Source of the DNA: Platanthera guangdongensis
Taxonomy: Eukaryota > Streptophyta > Magnoliopsida > Asparagales > Orchidaceae
Direction of reading: 5' to 3'
Length of the DNA: 64,000 nt
Assembly: GCA_039583875.1 (NCBI GenBank)
Contig: CM077149.1
Location: 22,209,194-22,273,193, forward strand
The translations under genes and the position numbers were made by a program. Positions 22,311 through 33,158 of the stretch are shown here, one piece after another. The notes beneath the pieces are model-generated. The model was given only the letters and a program-made list of their open reading frames with translations. It did not search any database and had not been told where the DNA came from. Within the stretch, counting starts at the first letter, position 1; each line of letters starts with the position of its first letter.

Positions 22311-22419
22311 TGCGTCGAACCCTAATATAAAACTCATTTTTCGCCGTCATTCTCTCTTGCGCTTTCAATTTCTCTGCAAGAATCTTCTTCCCTCCAAACA
22401 GTTCCACGCTTGTTCGTTT

Positions 22420-22443
22420 TGTTTGTTAAGTTTTGCAGGTACA
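22420..22443 (+). promoter_or_regulatory. Candidate splice acceptor upstream of ORF3 (B)
   Basis: T-rich tract ending TTTTGCAG|GTACA directly before the ATG at 22444. Conserved in A and C. Confidence 0.5.
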
Positions 22444-25400
22444 ATGGCCGTATCAGTTGCTGTTCTAGCCGCCATGAAGTTCGATGCAGGATTCGATATT
22501 GATCTGGACTCATTCAACACTACTGATCAAATCTTCCAGGACATTTTGAGTTTATTCAAGGATCAGAACTTGTCTGCCCTCATGACCACTAGAATCAAGC
22601 TTGCTTCAGATGAAATAAAGGAATGGTTCTATACTGCTCACAACCTTGACAACAACACAATAGTTGGATCTATTGCTGGAACCCAGGTACCTCTGACCCC
22701 CACAGTTCTAATAGAGGTTTTTGGTTTGAGAAATGGAGAAGAAACTGTTGAGTTATCTGGAGAGGAGTTTGATGACATACTTGCCAGGATGGGTCATCCA
22801 GAGGGAAACCCTAGCAAGTTATTTAAAAGGAACTTGTCTGTTGAGTACAGGTTCCTAGCAGATGTTGTAGGAAAAGTGCTGTTGGCAAAGCACTCAGCTC
22901 ATGACACTATCTCTAGACATCAGCTCTGCCTCATGGGAGCTCTGGTAGATAAGAAAAGTTTGAACTGGGGAGAGGTCTTCTTTGACCTAATAAAGAAGAA
23001 AATAAATAAAAGCTTTGTAAATTTTGGAAGGATTATTGGAGTCTTCCTGCAGAACAAGTGCCCTACCTTGCTGGTCTCCTCTGGAGTGCACATAAATGCC
23101 TCCAAGAGACTTACCTGTGCCCTCTTTGGCAAGTGGGACAGGAAGATAAGCAAGCCCAGCAGGCCCTCTTCTAGTGCTCCTTCAGGCACCAGGACTCAAA
23201 GAGTCACTCTCCCACAGGTCTCTACTCCTGCAGAAGACCTGGCTGCTGCTGTTGCTGCTTCCTCTCCTCCTCCAAGCCCAACCCTACCTCTTCCATCCAC
23301 CATTCCAGCTTCATCCACCATTACCATCTCCAGCCCATCTCCAACATCAATTCCATCTCCAGCAACCATTTCATCACCTCCAGTAGACCATTTCCACCCA
23401 TTGTTCTCCTATCCACCACCAGATGTCACATCATCTCCATCCATACCATCATTCACCCTTCTGGATGAATCCTACATGGATGATTCCCCCTCTTCTCCTC
23501 CAGACTTACCCTCCTCAACCTCATTCCAAGATCTCCTCCACCTCATCATTGACCAACCCACATTCACTCCATCCATATCCATCCCCCTGTCCTCCATCTC
23601 CACCATCCCCACTCCTCAGCCATCCATCCCTCCACCATCCAGCCCTCCACTTCCAGCTTCCTCAGCCATCCCTATACCATCTACCTCTGCTCCTGCTATT
23701 GAGCATGTAGACCTGCCAGCCTTAGCTGACAAGTTGTATGAGCTACTTGCCCCCAGGCTCTCTCTTCTCATGGAGGCCTCCTTAGCTCCTCTACAACAGT
23801 CAGTGGCAGCTCTCTCTGCCAGGCTTTCCTCCCTCATTCCTCAGGCAGCACCTCCAGCAGTGTGCCTTGATACAGATGCATCTGCATCCAGGCAGGGGGA
23901 GATGCCATATGAAGCAAGCCTTCATGCTGCTGTTGCTGCTGCTTCTGCTCCTGCTGTTCATGATACTGCTGCTGCTGCTGTTGTTTTTGTATCTGCTGCT
24001 CCTGTTGCTGCTACTCCAGTTTTGGCAATAGACCTAAGGTCTTTGCTGTCTGCCTTTGATACTGCATACTTCAGCTATCTCCCAGAGCCTAATGCTGTCC
24101 AGCCCCCAGAAGATCTGTCCAAGGCTCTGGTGCCTTTATCTGGCTGTGACCCCAACATCATTTCCTCCTTTGTACTCTCAGTGATTACTGCTGCTGCTGC
24201 TGCTGATGAAGAAAGGACTGCCTTTGCCTCTGAAATTGTTGATGCTAATGCTGAAGTTGTTCTCCCTGCTGCTGAAATTCAAATTGCTTCTGATGAGCAG
24301 ACATCCCAGGACTTTTTGATGCCAGAGGCCACTGTTCTTGAGCCTGCTGAAGATTTTGTTGTTGTTACTGAAGTTGCTGCTGCCATCACTCCTGAAGTTA
24401 CTGTTGTTGTTTCTGCTTCTCCTTCTGTATTTGCTGCTGTCTCTGCTGCTGTCCCTGCTGCTGCTGTTTCAGCTTCTGCCTCTTCTGCCTCTGCTCAGCT
24501 AAAGCAAGATCTTATGAGGAAGATAGATGCTATATATGATGCCCAGAGTTCTGACTCTGATGAGTTCAAGACAGACTCTGATGACTCTGCTGCCACTATT
24601 GCCAGGAAGAGGAAAGCTAGAAGCAAGGCTATGAAAAGAGTTCCTCCTGCAAAAGTAAAGGATGATAATGACATTCCTTATTATATTCTGCACAACTGCC
24701 AAATTACTGAACATTGGATGCAGTACTCTAAAAATCAGCTGAAAGCAATGAAGAAGAAAAGAAAGTATGAGAAGGGCTCCTCCCAGTTCCAGCACCCTTA
24801 TCCTCCTCCACCACCTCCACCTGATGCAGGTGCAGGTGGCAGCTCTGCAAGTCAAGCCCCAGCTAGAAGCCAGGCTCCCTATCAACCCCATGCCAGATCA
24901 TATCAAAGGGAAAGCCAGCCTAGGGGTTCTTATTCCAGGAGAGGAGGATACAGGGGAAGTCAAAGAGATATTCAGGTATATTCTAAAGGGCATTCCAGGC
25001 AGCACCCTTACTCCAGGGGAGGACATGTTTCTTCTGATACATCATCAGGTCCTTTCCCCTACAAGCTCAAAGAGACAGTGTCTGCTAGGCCTCCTCAAGA
25101 CACTTCTTCCAACAGGTATAAGCCACCTGTACCATTTGAGGACCCTGAAAAGAACCCAGCCTCTTGGACTGCTAGAATGAAGGAGTTGGCTGCATTAGAC
25201 CAGATAAAGAAAGCCAGAGAGCAAGGCCTAGACACTTCAAATATTTCTACCATGTCAGAGCAAAGACAAAAAGAGCTAGAAAGATATGCCTCCAGCAAAT
25301 TCTTTGATGCATAAAGATATATGGAATTACATCATGCTGCTGTGGTTCCCAGGGCTACTAAGCAAATTTATTTGGGTGCAGCAGATGACACCAGATCCAA

Positions 25401-25461
25401 ACAAGAAGACCTGAATCCTAACAGAGAAATCAAAATGGTTAAAGGCAAAGAGAAGAAGTAA
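22444..25461 (+). pseudogene. ORF3 (post-pol), one late stop, element B
   Basis: MAVSVAVLAAMKFDAGFD starts the conserved domain (to about residue 225; LLAKHSAHDTISRHQ, GEVFFDLIKKKI, INASKRLTCALFGKWD) resembling the 'putative plant transposon protein' family. It is followed by a long Pro/Ser/Thr-rich region, an Ala/Val-rich region with GCT/CTG repeats (about 23920-24490), a basic cluster (RKRKARSKAMKR), YYILHN, a Pro run and an Arg/Gly/Ser-rich tail that looks RNA-binding. A TAA at 25312-25314 truncates it where C reads Asp. The frame would continue to a TAA ending at 25461. The ATG at 22444 is preferred over an upstream in-frame ATG (22357) because it follows the acceptor-like site and matches A and C. 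No transmembrane segment seen; function unknown. Confidence 0.85.
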
Positions 25462-25647
25462 CTCTGTAAGGTGACAATATTTGGTTTTTCTGACTGATAT
25501 CTGGATGTCATATATATATATATATATCTCTGTGATGTTTCTGCAATGTGTCTAGCTGCTGTTGTTTTTATGCTTTTCTGATTGTATGATGTGTTTTTGA
25601 TTTTCCAAAGTCTGTAAATAGTTTTCCTAACCCAAATAGGGGGAGAT
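25462..25647 (+). other. ORF3-LTR spacer with TA microsatellite and polypurine tract (B)
   Basis: Contains a TA dinucleotide run near 25511-25528 and the polypurine tract AAATAGGGGGAGAT (25634-25647) just before the LTR. A and C have TA-rich runs at the matching place. Confidence 0.85.
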
Positions 25648-27183
25648 TGTTGGAACACCCTATTACTAATTTGGGTCAGGATCACTATGTCTCTAGGAAT
25701 CTGTGTTTGACCTTCTGTATAGCTTAATAGGTCAATTAGAATTGAGTCTAAGGGTTAGAAGTCTAGGATTGGAAGCTGCCCTGAAGACCAAGTTTTTCTG
25801 AAGACCAAGTTTTTCTGGAGACCAAGTCTGATCGTCGAGCTCAGCATGACGATTCGTCGAACTCAGATCGACGATCGTCGAGCTCAACTTCGGCAGATCG
25901 TCGAGCTCCATTCGACGATCGCTGAGCTCAACTTCACAATATCGTCGAACTCCATTCGACGATCGGTGAGCTCAGGTCGACGATTTTGACTCTGCATTGG
26001 ATCTTTAACTCTGAGCTCAGTTCGACGATCTTTGAGCTCAGATCGACGATTATGTTGCTGCTTGAATTTTCCAGTTCGCTGAGCTCAGATCGACGATAGC
26101 AGAGCTCAGTTCGACGTTTTCAGTTATCCTTCAGAATTCAAATTCAAATCAGTTAGAAGTTATTCTGCAATTAATTCAGAAGATTTGCTAGCCGTTTTCA
26201 TTTATTTCTGGACCAAGTTTCAAGGGATTTTTCAAGGAATAATTCTGTGGACTTTCCCCAGAAGAGTTTTTGCAATTAAGGATGCAATCAATGCAGGCCA
26301 ACGACTATTTTTTTGACAGAGTGATATTCTATTCTGGCACAGAGAATAAAAGACAGAATGTTTTTGAATGAAGTGAGACGAAATACAGAGATTAACAAGG
26401 AGAGGACACACAACTAAGAATACAGAGACTCTCTCAATCTTCTGTCAAAAAGAATTCTGAAGAACACTCATCAAAGAGATCAATCTCTTCATCTTTCAAA
26501 GTGTTCAAGGCCAACATCATTTTTCAAGACTCCAGACACTCAACATTTCAGCCATTGTTGAAATCATCTATTGCTGGAGATCTATCTTTGAAGGCCTATC
26601 ACCCTCAGCAAAGCTCTTCTTCCTGAAGATTTCAAGGATTCAGGGGGAGCTTTGACATCAATCCACTTAGTCTTCTCAGTTGTTTGAGAAAGAGAAGACT
26701 GCCATAACTCTCTCACCCCCACTCTGTAAAGGGTTTTTCAAACTCCCTTCAAAAGTTTGAATCTGGTTTTTGAGCACCTTGTCAAAAGCTCATTGGTGGC
26801 AAGACACCTGATCAAAAAATCTGCTTTGGTTTTTGAGCACCTTATCAAAAGCTCATTGGTGCCTAGGACACCTGATCAACTCATCCTGCAGTGGATTCCT
26901 ACCTAGAGTAGTAGAAGAGTGGATGTACCCAAGTTTGGGGAACCACTATATTTCCTTGTGTCATCTGGTTCTGCTTGTTTTCTTTTTGTTTCTGGCCTAG
27001 ATTTTCTTGTGCTTAGCTCTTGCATAGCTTAATTCTGTGATTAGTTTTATTTCTACTTCCCTGCTCACACTCATTACAACAATTGTTGTAAAGCTTTGCA
27101 AAAGTTTTTTTTTTGTGTTTTAAAAGCACCATATACTCTATTCACCCCCCCTCTAGAGTATATCAGATCTAGTTTCCCTTTCA
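25648..27183 (+). repeat. 3' LTR of element B
   Basis: Near-identical to the 5' LTR. By eye about nine substitutions, all C/T or G/A. Followed by the GCGCC target duplication at 27184-27188. Confidence 0.96.
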
Positions 27184-27223
27184 GCGCCTTTTAATTTAAT
27201 CGTACGTTTCTGATCGACCAAAA

Positions 27224-27605
27224 TGTTAGGTGGTCACGGACTATTCCAGTGTGCAAAGTTGAGCTGTAATTTTCTCAGCTCGGGTAGCAGCAGTTAGCTG
27301 TAGTAACTTCACTAATCAGAAGAAAAATCTCTGGTACTGTGAAGAAGTAGTTAGGGCTAAGCTTCTGTCTCAGTTCAGGAAGTGGCAGAACATTGTTCTG
27401 TACATAACTTCCAGCACAAGTAATTACTTGTTATTGTGGAAGTAGTTAGGACTAAGTATATCTTAGTTCAGTGAAGGTTGACTCAGGAAATAAATTTTAA
27501 ATAATTTTTTGTAATCATTGTTGGGCTGAGTCTATCTCAGTTAAATTGCTTGACACAGTGAAATATCTCTTGTGTCAAGAATATCCATCAACCCACCTTC
27601 ATCTT
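27224..27605. repeat. LTR-like remnant with nested hairpins
   Basis: Non-coding. Holds hairpins with unrelated arms: nested GGAAGT/ACTTCC around CAGAAC-ATT-GTTCTG (27378-27412), the palindrome ACAAGTAATTACTTGT (27416-27431), ACTAAG/CTTAGT (27451-27467) and TTGACACA/TGTGTCAA (27550-27578). It becomes contiguous with the hairpin array at 53610 when gypsy element G1 is removed. A TGTTAGG at 27224 may be the original LTR start, unproven. Confidence 0.5.
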
Positions 27606-28834
27606 TGTTGCGGGCTAACTCGATGCCCAGTCGGACCGGATTCAATTGGACCACCTTAGGTTGCGGGGCGATCGAGCGCGCACACAATAAGAGAAAAGGA
27701 AAAAATCGACTCAAGATGTGATGACGTGGAAAAACCTCTTAACTGGGTAAAAAATCACGTGACCGGATCTGTGTCGGTCAAAATCCACTAGCTGCTTGCG
27801 ATTACAGTGCGTTTGGAGAATCGGGGAAATAGACCGCTCCCATTACAACTTGAGGTGAGAGAAGAGGACTACAGCTCCCCGCGACCAACGGGTTGCGTCG
27901 CGGGAGTGCTTTGGGTATTATAATTCGAGTGGTGGCACTGGTGCTCTGTAGCTTGGAGTGCGGGTCCGCCACGCGCCTACTTGCAAGGATCGCCCTCTTC
28001 CTTCTACTTAGGCGTTTTCTGGCTGGTGGTGCACTGGTGGCTCGTGGTGGCTCAAGGTGGCTCGAGGTGGCTGGAGGATGATCTGAGGGAGGAGTCCGGC
28101 AGAGCTCTGACCTGAGCAAAAAGATGACCAGGAGCCAAAAGATGAAGAATGAGGAGGCCTTGTTGGCTCCTTTTATAGCCTCCAGGGGAGGAACATGGCG
28201 GGCCCCACTACCAAGGTAGTGGGCTAGTGGGTGGTTACCCACCAGATCGGATGGTGAGGAAAGCCCACCATGACTGGACGACGGGTAAGCCATCGATGGC
28301 GGTGGGGCGGCCACGCGCCGGCGGCGGCCGGCAAAGGGGCGGCCTGGACCGCGGCCAGGCCGGCGGTTGCGGCTTGACCGGCGGTCGCGGCCGGCCAGCG
28401 GCCATGACCAGGCCAGCGGCCACGGCCAGGCCAGTGGCGTACTGGTCGGAGCCCGCATCACGGCCCGCGGCGGCCAGGCCGACAGGAGCGACCTGGCCGG
28501 CCGCGGCCCGACCAGCGGCGAGCTGGCCGGCGGGAACGGCCTAGCCGGCCGCGGCCTGGCCGGTGGCGCCCTGGCTGGAGCCACGGCCTGTCCGACGACT
28601 GCTGCTCGGCCGGCGACGACCACTCTGTCGGCGGCGGCCAGCCGGCGGTGGCGGCCGACCGGTGGTTACCTCCCAATAGGGGTCGTTTTAGTGGAGAGAG
28701 AGGGAATGGGCCCCACCCCCATGCTCTCCTCATCATGGGAGGTGGGGTTGACTAGTCAACCCCATGATCTCCCATTCTGGGGGAGGGGGGATCATGGGGG
28801 GAGCATGCCTTATAAATGGTGGTGTAACCCATCA
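27606..28834 (-). repeat. 3' LTR of gypsy element G1
   Basis: On the minus strand it starts TGATGGGTTACACC after a purine tract and ends GCCCGCAACA. It matches 52311-53604 throughout with visible substitutions and indels, so G1 is much older than B. The GC-rich part contains long ORFs on both strands made of GGCCGG-type repeats, which are not genes. Confidence 0.9.
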
Positions 28835-28850
28835 ATTGTCCCCCCAAATC
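28835..28850 (-). other. Polypurine tract of G1
   Basis: On the minus strand GGATTTGGGGGGACAAT directly precedes the LTR start TGATGGG. Confidence 0.75.
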
Positions 28851-29019
28851 CTTGTTATTCGAGTGCAAAATGAGCAAAAGATGGAGGATTTTCCTGCTAT
28901 TCTTCCTATCCTGTTGTCATGACTACCTCTGGTGGAAGATGGAGGCGGTGAAGGGTAGCGCTTCCAAGGTATCAGGAACAAATTGCCGAAAAAGTGTCGG
29001 CCGGCGAAGACGCTGAACG

Positions 29020-29310
29020 TGGTTGCACGACCGCGGGCCACGCCCATGCGCCCAGGCTGGGCGCGGCTAGGCAGTGCACGACCAGGTCGCGCGCGCGCCG
29101 GCCGGCCACGCACGCGCCTAGGCCCTGCGCGCAGTTTTTCGTGCGCGGGGGGTCGCGCGTGGCAGGCTGAGCGCACTCCCCGGCCGCGCGCGCCCAGGCC
29201 GCGTGCGCCCAGGCCGCGTGCGCCCAGGCTGTGAATGCGGTTGTTCGTACTCGGCGGGCCGCGCGTGGCAGGCCGCGCGCGCTCCGGTCGGGCGCGAACT
29301 TGGCTGCGTG
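29020..29310. repeat. GC-rich, CpG-dense repeat tract
   Basis: Very GC-rich stretch of GCGCG/GGCCGGC words with a local tandem repeat GCGCCCAGGCCGCGT (three units near 29188-29232). It lies between the 3' LTR of G1 and the antisense ORF. Apparent ORFs here are compositional. Confidence 0.7.
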
Positions 29311-29460
29311 CACACGGGCTCTATTTTGCGTGTCTTCCTTGCCCTACGTGTATCTCGGGCTGCGTGCGCTCGAATGCGAGCCTCCAAGTCTTCATTCTTT
29401 GGGCGAACCTGACCTTTTTACTTTTGTGTTGTGTAGGCTTCGAGGCGTTCCTCCAATCTG

Positions 29461-30702
29461 ATGCGCCTGCGCTCCTATTTAACCGAAGACGGTGTGGATA
29501 TTTGGAGGAAGAAATATGGGCTTCCTGCTAATTTGGAGGTGAGGATCCCATGTGCCGAGGAGCGAGTCCAGAATCCTCTTCGTGGATGGCTGACGATTTG
29601 CGAGGTTTATCTGATGTCCGGCTTCTGTTTCCCGTCGTGCGATTAGATGATTGAGATCTTGAAGTTCTGTGGGGTGGCAGTTTCACAATTTGTTCCTGTT
29701 GGAATTGCCCGAATTATGGGCTTAGCAGCATTCTTTCGCGAGCATGGAGGACGGCTTTCCTTGGACCAATTCGGTGATTGGTGTGACGTTCGCTCCAATG
29801 GCGGCGAACGGGTAGAGGTTCGCAGCAACAAGAGTTGGTTGGAGTTTGAGGCTCGGAAAGATCGTCGGCACGGGAACACTTTGTTTTGGTATGTTAGGAA
29901 TTCATGGGGCCTTCTCGAGGCGTGGGACATGCTACCAGACCGCTGCCGTCGAGTGAGAGGGGACGGAACGAGAATTCACTCTGATGCTTGGGTTTCAGAG
30001 CCTCGTTAACTAGCCAACCGACTCTTTAATATTTTTGTCTATGTGGAGGAGAAGCATCTGCTGTGGTGTGGTATCTCTTCGGACACAGCTCAGACTGTTG
30101 GGACTCCTCAGGAAGGGAGACGAAAGAGGAAACCTGTGGCGGCCCCTCCCATTGACCTTGATACGGTGGCGGGGCGGCCCCTTTTGATGCATGCCCTGAG
30201 TCGTCTCCCGAGGTGCAGATACTTGCGTCCCCAGTTCCTCAGGTGACTTCGGAGGCGGTGGCCCCTCGGATGTCCTCCTCCTTCAGGGCAATGAGTGATG
30301 TGGTAAGTGTCTTGACTTGTTGTGAAGAGATTTTTCTTTTGTCATCTTCATTATTCGGTGCTAACTTCCGCCCTTTTCTTTGTGAAGATAGAGACTCAAG
30401 CCCAAATTGCGGTGCCCTGGAATGACCACTACGTGAGTTTGAAGGATGGGTACCACCTTGCCTTTCAGGAGAAACTCCGGTTGACGTCGAGCCTGCTTGC
30501 CTCCTTGAAGGAGGAGCATGATCGGGATGTTGCGCGGTTTCGCCGCACCGGGTCGGTGCAAATGTCCGAGCTAGAGGACGTACGTACGACAATGGAGGTG
30601 GAGAAAACTCTGGTGGAGAGGACCACCCAGATGTTGAAGCACTCGAAGGAGGAGACATTGGGCTTGGAGACCCAGTTGTAGGAGGCACAGGATGAGGTCA
30701 CC
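29461..30702 (+). pseudogene. Antisense extra ORF of a Tat-type gypsy element, N-terminal part
   Basis: Plus-strand coding opposite to G1. MRLRSYLTEDGVDIWRKKYG, VRIPCAEERVQNPLRGW and GFCFP match the plant 'putative gypsy type transposon' domain (PF04195-like), followed by FREHGGRLSLDQF, WLEFEARKD and WYVRNSWG. Stops at 29644-29646 (TAG) and 30007-30009 (TAA) break it. A likely intron runs from a GTAAGT donor at 30303 to an AG around 30387-30391. The rest (QIAVPWNDHY, EDVRTTMEVEKTL) is a coiled coil with one more TAG near 30681. The frame runs into TCACC at 30698-30702, where a chromovirus LTR begins; the C-terminal part is found at 57723-58052. Function unknown; such ORFs are known in Tat elements. 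Confidence 0.78.
30698..30702. repeat. TCACC target duplication (left copy) of a chromovirus insertion
   Basis: TCACC directly precedes TGTAACACCC. The matching copy is at 57723-57727, directly after ...GGCGTTACA. Confidence 0.65.
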
Positions 30703-30784
30703 TGTAACACCCCCATCCGTCGTATGACATATAGTAGAAGGTCCAGCTGGAACCCGACACCATATACCACGGACAGTCGGAAGG

Positions 30785-30975
30785 GTTACGTATGAATAAC
30801 CAAACTATCCATACTACTCGTCCTAGCACAGAGCACAGAGCATTCTAGCGGAAGCTAGCGGAAGGGTTAGCGGAAGCTATCCATACTACTCGTCGGAAGG
30901 TCTAGCGGAAGGGTTTCGTATGAATAACCTAACTACTCGTCCTAGCACAGAGCATTATAGCGGAAGCTTTTAAAT
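30785..30975. repeat. Internal duplication within the chromovirus LTR
   Basis: CGTATGAATAACC...ACTACTCGTCCTAGCACAGAGCA occurs twice (near 30789 and 30918), separated by AGCGGAAG repeats. A local tandem expansion. Confidence 0.75.
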
Positions 30976-32369
30976 AGTTGAAAGAACCCAAACTTGTATC
31001 CATAAAACATGAATGTCCAACACCACTACAACTGGAATGAAAACAAATACACAGAAAGGTACACAGACTTATGGCCTTACAGAGGTTCACTTAATTAAAT
31101 ATTGTTTTCCATACATCGGCTTGTAGGCCGGCCACACATGACAAAATAAAGTGCAACTATTCGATTTGGCCTTCTATGGCCAGCACAGCAACATGGGCTC
31201 CAGCCCGCTATTTGGTACAAGCCTTCGCAGCACCTGCAAGCAACATTCCACCGCCGGTGGCAAACAAAGCAATGGTCAGCCAAAAAGCCGACCAAATTAT
31301 AACAACCCCACCCCTAACTCAGGACGGTGGTGCTCCTTCCCTGTAATTCATTAGCCCAGCTAAAAATAATATAGTACACACATGCTAGCCACAGGTGTAG
31401 GCTCGCACGGTCAAACACCCCGTGCACTCAGGGCACATTATCGGTGAATCCTGACACTTCAGCGTCTTAACCACCACCACCGGGATGACAACAACGCGAG
31501 CATTTTAGCCTTTCTGGCCACTGTCTAAGGCTCCCGACTATGCCAACGGCCAGTCCCCTTTTCGGGTCTCTCGCACCGAACCACATAGCCCAGGTCCGAT
31601 TCCACTTGCCTGTTGCTCACAATGCGTAGTACACCTTAAGACGTACGCATGAGCCAAGCTTCTCTCGGATCCTGCCATTTCCAAACAGTCACATAACCCA
31701 GTTATGTTCAAGGCCGGTTCCCAGACCGTCAAGTTAGCAGAACAACGATTCCGCTCAATTTTCCGGGTGCGCCTTGGAGTTAATCCCTAAGAATCCCTGC
31801 TACAATCTACCGCGTAGAAACCCGAAAACCCAAAGCATGGAGTCTTCTTCGGCAAACCATAATAAATGCAACATCACCGATCCAGACCAACATGTCCGGG
31901 TAGGCTTCACACACAATGCCTATGTCCGTACTTCGATTCCGGACTCTATATGCAACATAAGGGGGCTATTCCCGTCAACCCCAAGGAACACCGCACACTC
32001 GCCATACACTCACGAGAGCGAGTTTCCCTATGCAAAAAGGAAGAGAGCTTCACATGCTCAAGTAGAGAATCGTTATCCTTGTAGTACGCTTTTGCGCCAT
32101 GGAAAATTACACTGATAGAAGTCTTCGCAATGGGATTTCCTCCACGAATCCGCTCTCGGTTCTCTAAACGGTGCTCTAATGCTCCGTCGGGGGCTGGAAT
32201 CCTCCTCCTTCTTCCTCCTTGCTCTAACTCCTTGGAAAGAGAAAGCTTAAGGGAGAAATGAGAAGTTAAACCACCATTCCCGGCTTTAACAGAGCAGGAA
32301 CACGCCTGGGTCGTCAGATCTTACTTAAAGAAAATGAATGACTCAGATCTTTACAGAAATCCTCAAACC

Positions 32370-32730
32370 TGGGTCGAACACGGCCTCGCACACGGCCGTG
32401 TCCCATGCCATGTTCCTCGATCCTGGCACGATCGTCGAACGCAGAAAAAACCACACGGGCAAGACACACCCGTGTCTCAACTTGACATGCCCGTATTGGG
32501 TCTTGGACACACTCGTGACCGGAGGCGTGTCACGAATAACCGTCATGCCAACCGTCACGACTCTAGGGAACACGGGTACTGACACGGGTAGGCACACACC
32601 CGTGTCAAATGACATGCCTGTGTCATTCTGCCATGTTTCTTGCCGTGTCCTTCTCGGGATACAGCCGGCCAAAACACCAAGCCAGACACGGCCTTGGACA
32701 CGCCCGTGTCCTAGGCCGTGTACCCCATAT
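32370..32730. repeat. ACACGG/CCGTGT inverted-word cluster in LTR (also 57305-57660)
   Basis: Repeated GACACGCCCGTGTC, CACGGCCGTGTC and related words in both orientations, forming numerous small palindromes. Conserved in the second LTR copy. Confidence 0.8.
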
Positions 32731-32791
32731 ACATGCACCCAAAATTACTTTTGGACGCGACCAGCTCGATAAAGATTTTCGGGGCGTTACA

Positions 32792-32806
32792 AATCTCCCC
32801 CCCTTA
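32792..32806 (-). other. Polypurine tract of the chromovirus element
   Basis: On the minus strand TTAAGGGGGGGGAGATT ends at the LTR start TGTAACGCC. Confidence 0.85.
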
Positions 32807-32851
32807 AGGAATTTCGTCCTGAAATTAAGTAAAGGTATACAAAAAAATTAA

Positions 32852-33158
32852 ATGTTACCTGAGTGGAATAACTCGGGGTATTCCTCCAACATAGTTTGCT
32901 CTCGCTCCCAAGAAAGCTCCTCACGTCCGCAGTTATCCCAACGAACCTTAACCATTCAGATTTCCTTGTTGCGGAGTCGTTTGACCTCAACGTCTTCTAT
33001 ACGTATAGGCTTGACCTTTGTCATCAACTCGTAAACCACTAGCACTTGATCAACCGCAACTATCTGTGAAGACTCTTGCACCGCCTTCCGCAACAACGAT
33101 ACGTGGAACACATCGTGTAGCCCACTCAACTCCACCGACAGCTTCAATCTATACGATG
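32852..33158 (-). pseudogene. Gypsy pol C-terminus (chromodomain-like region)
   Basis: Minus-strand YRLKLSVELSGLHDVFHVSLLRK is the standard sequence after the integrase of chromoviruses. It is followed by KPIRIEDVEVKRLRNKEI, a TGA, and VKVRWDNCGREELSWERE...YPELF, the chromodomain-like end. The frame then reaches a stop close to the polypurine tract. The piece is cut at 33158, where TGTAAGACCCC begins. The missing link to the integrase fragment at 37940-38498 is about 170 residues. Confidence 0.85.

Larger units (their letters stand above)
15043..27183 (+). mobile_element. Element B: complete Ty1/copia (Sirevirus-like) retrotransposon
   Basis: Two LTRs (15043-16579 and 25648-27183), primer site, gag, pol, ORF3 and polypurine tract are all present, and a 5-bp target duplication GCGCC flanks it (15038-15042, 27184-27188). 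Length 12141 bp. By eye the LTRs differ at about nine positions, all transitions, plus three length changes in homopolymers, so the insertion is young. Despite this, gag has one stop, pol three and ORF3 one. Confidence 0.96.
30703..32791 (-). repeat. 3' LTR of a chromovirus-type gypsy element
   Basis: On the minus strand it starts TGTAACGCCCCG after a G-rich tract and ends GGGTGTTACA; about 2090 bp. Right of it lie the end of a gypsy pol and a polypurine tract. The stretch 31438-32791 reappears at 56368-57722. It contains many ACACGG/CCGTGT palindromic words (32370-32730). ORFs on either strand here are not genes. Confidence 0.85.

Noticed and set aside
27802..28623. 273-codon Pro/Ala/Arg-rich ORF on the minus strand
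   Set aside because: It lies inside the 3' LTR of G1 and consists of GGCCGG-type repeats; long ORFs exist there on both strands, as in the other LTR (52681-53386).
31774..32772. ORFs of 80-144 codons on both strands
   Set aside because: All fall within the chromovirus LTR, whose boundaries and second copy are clear.
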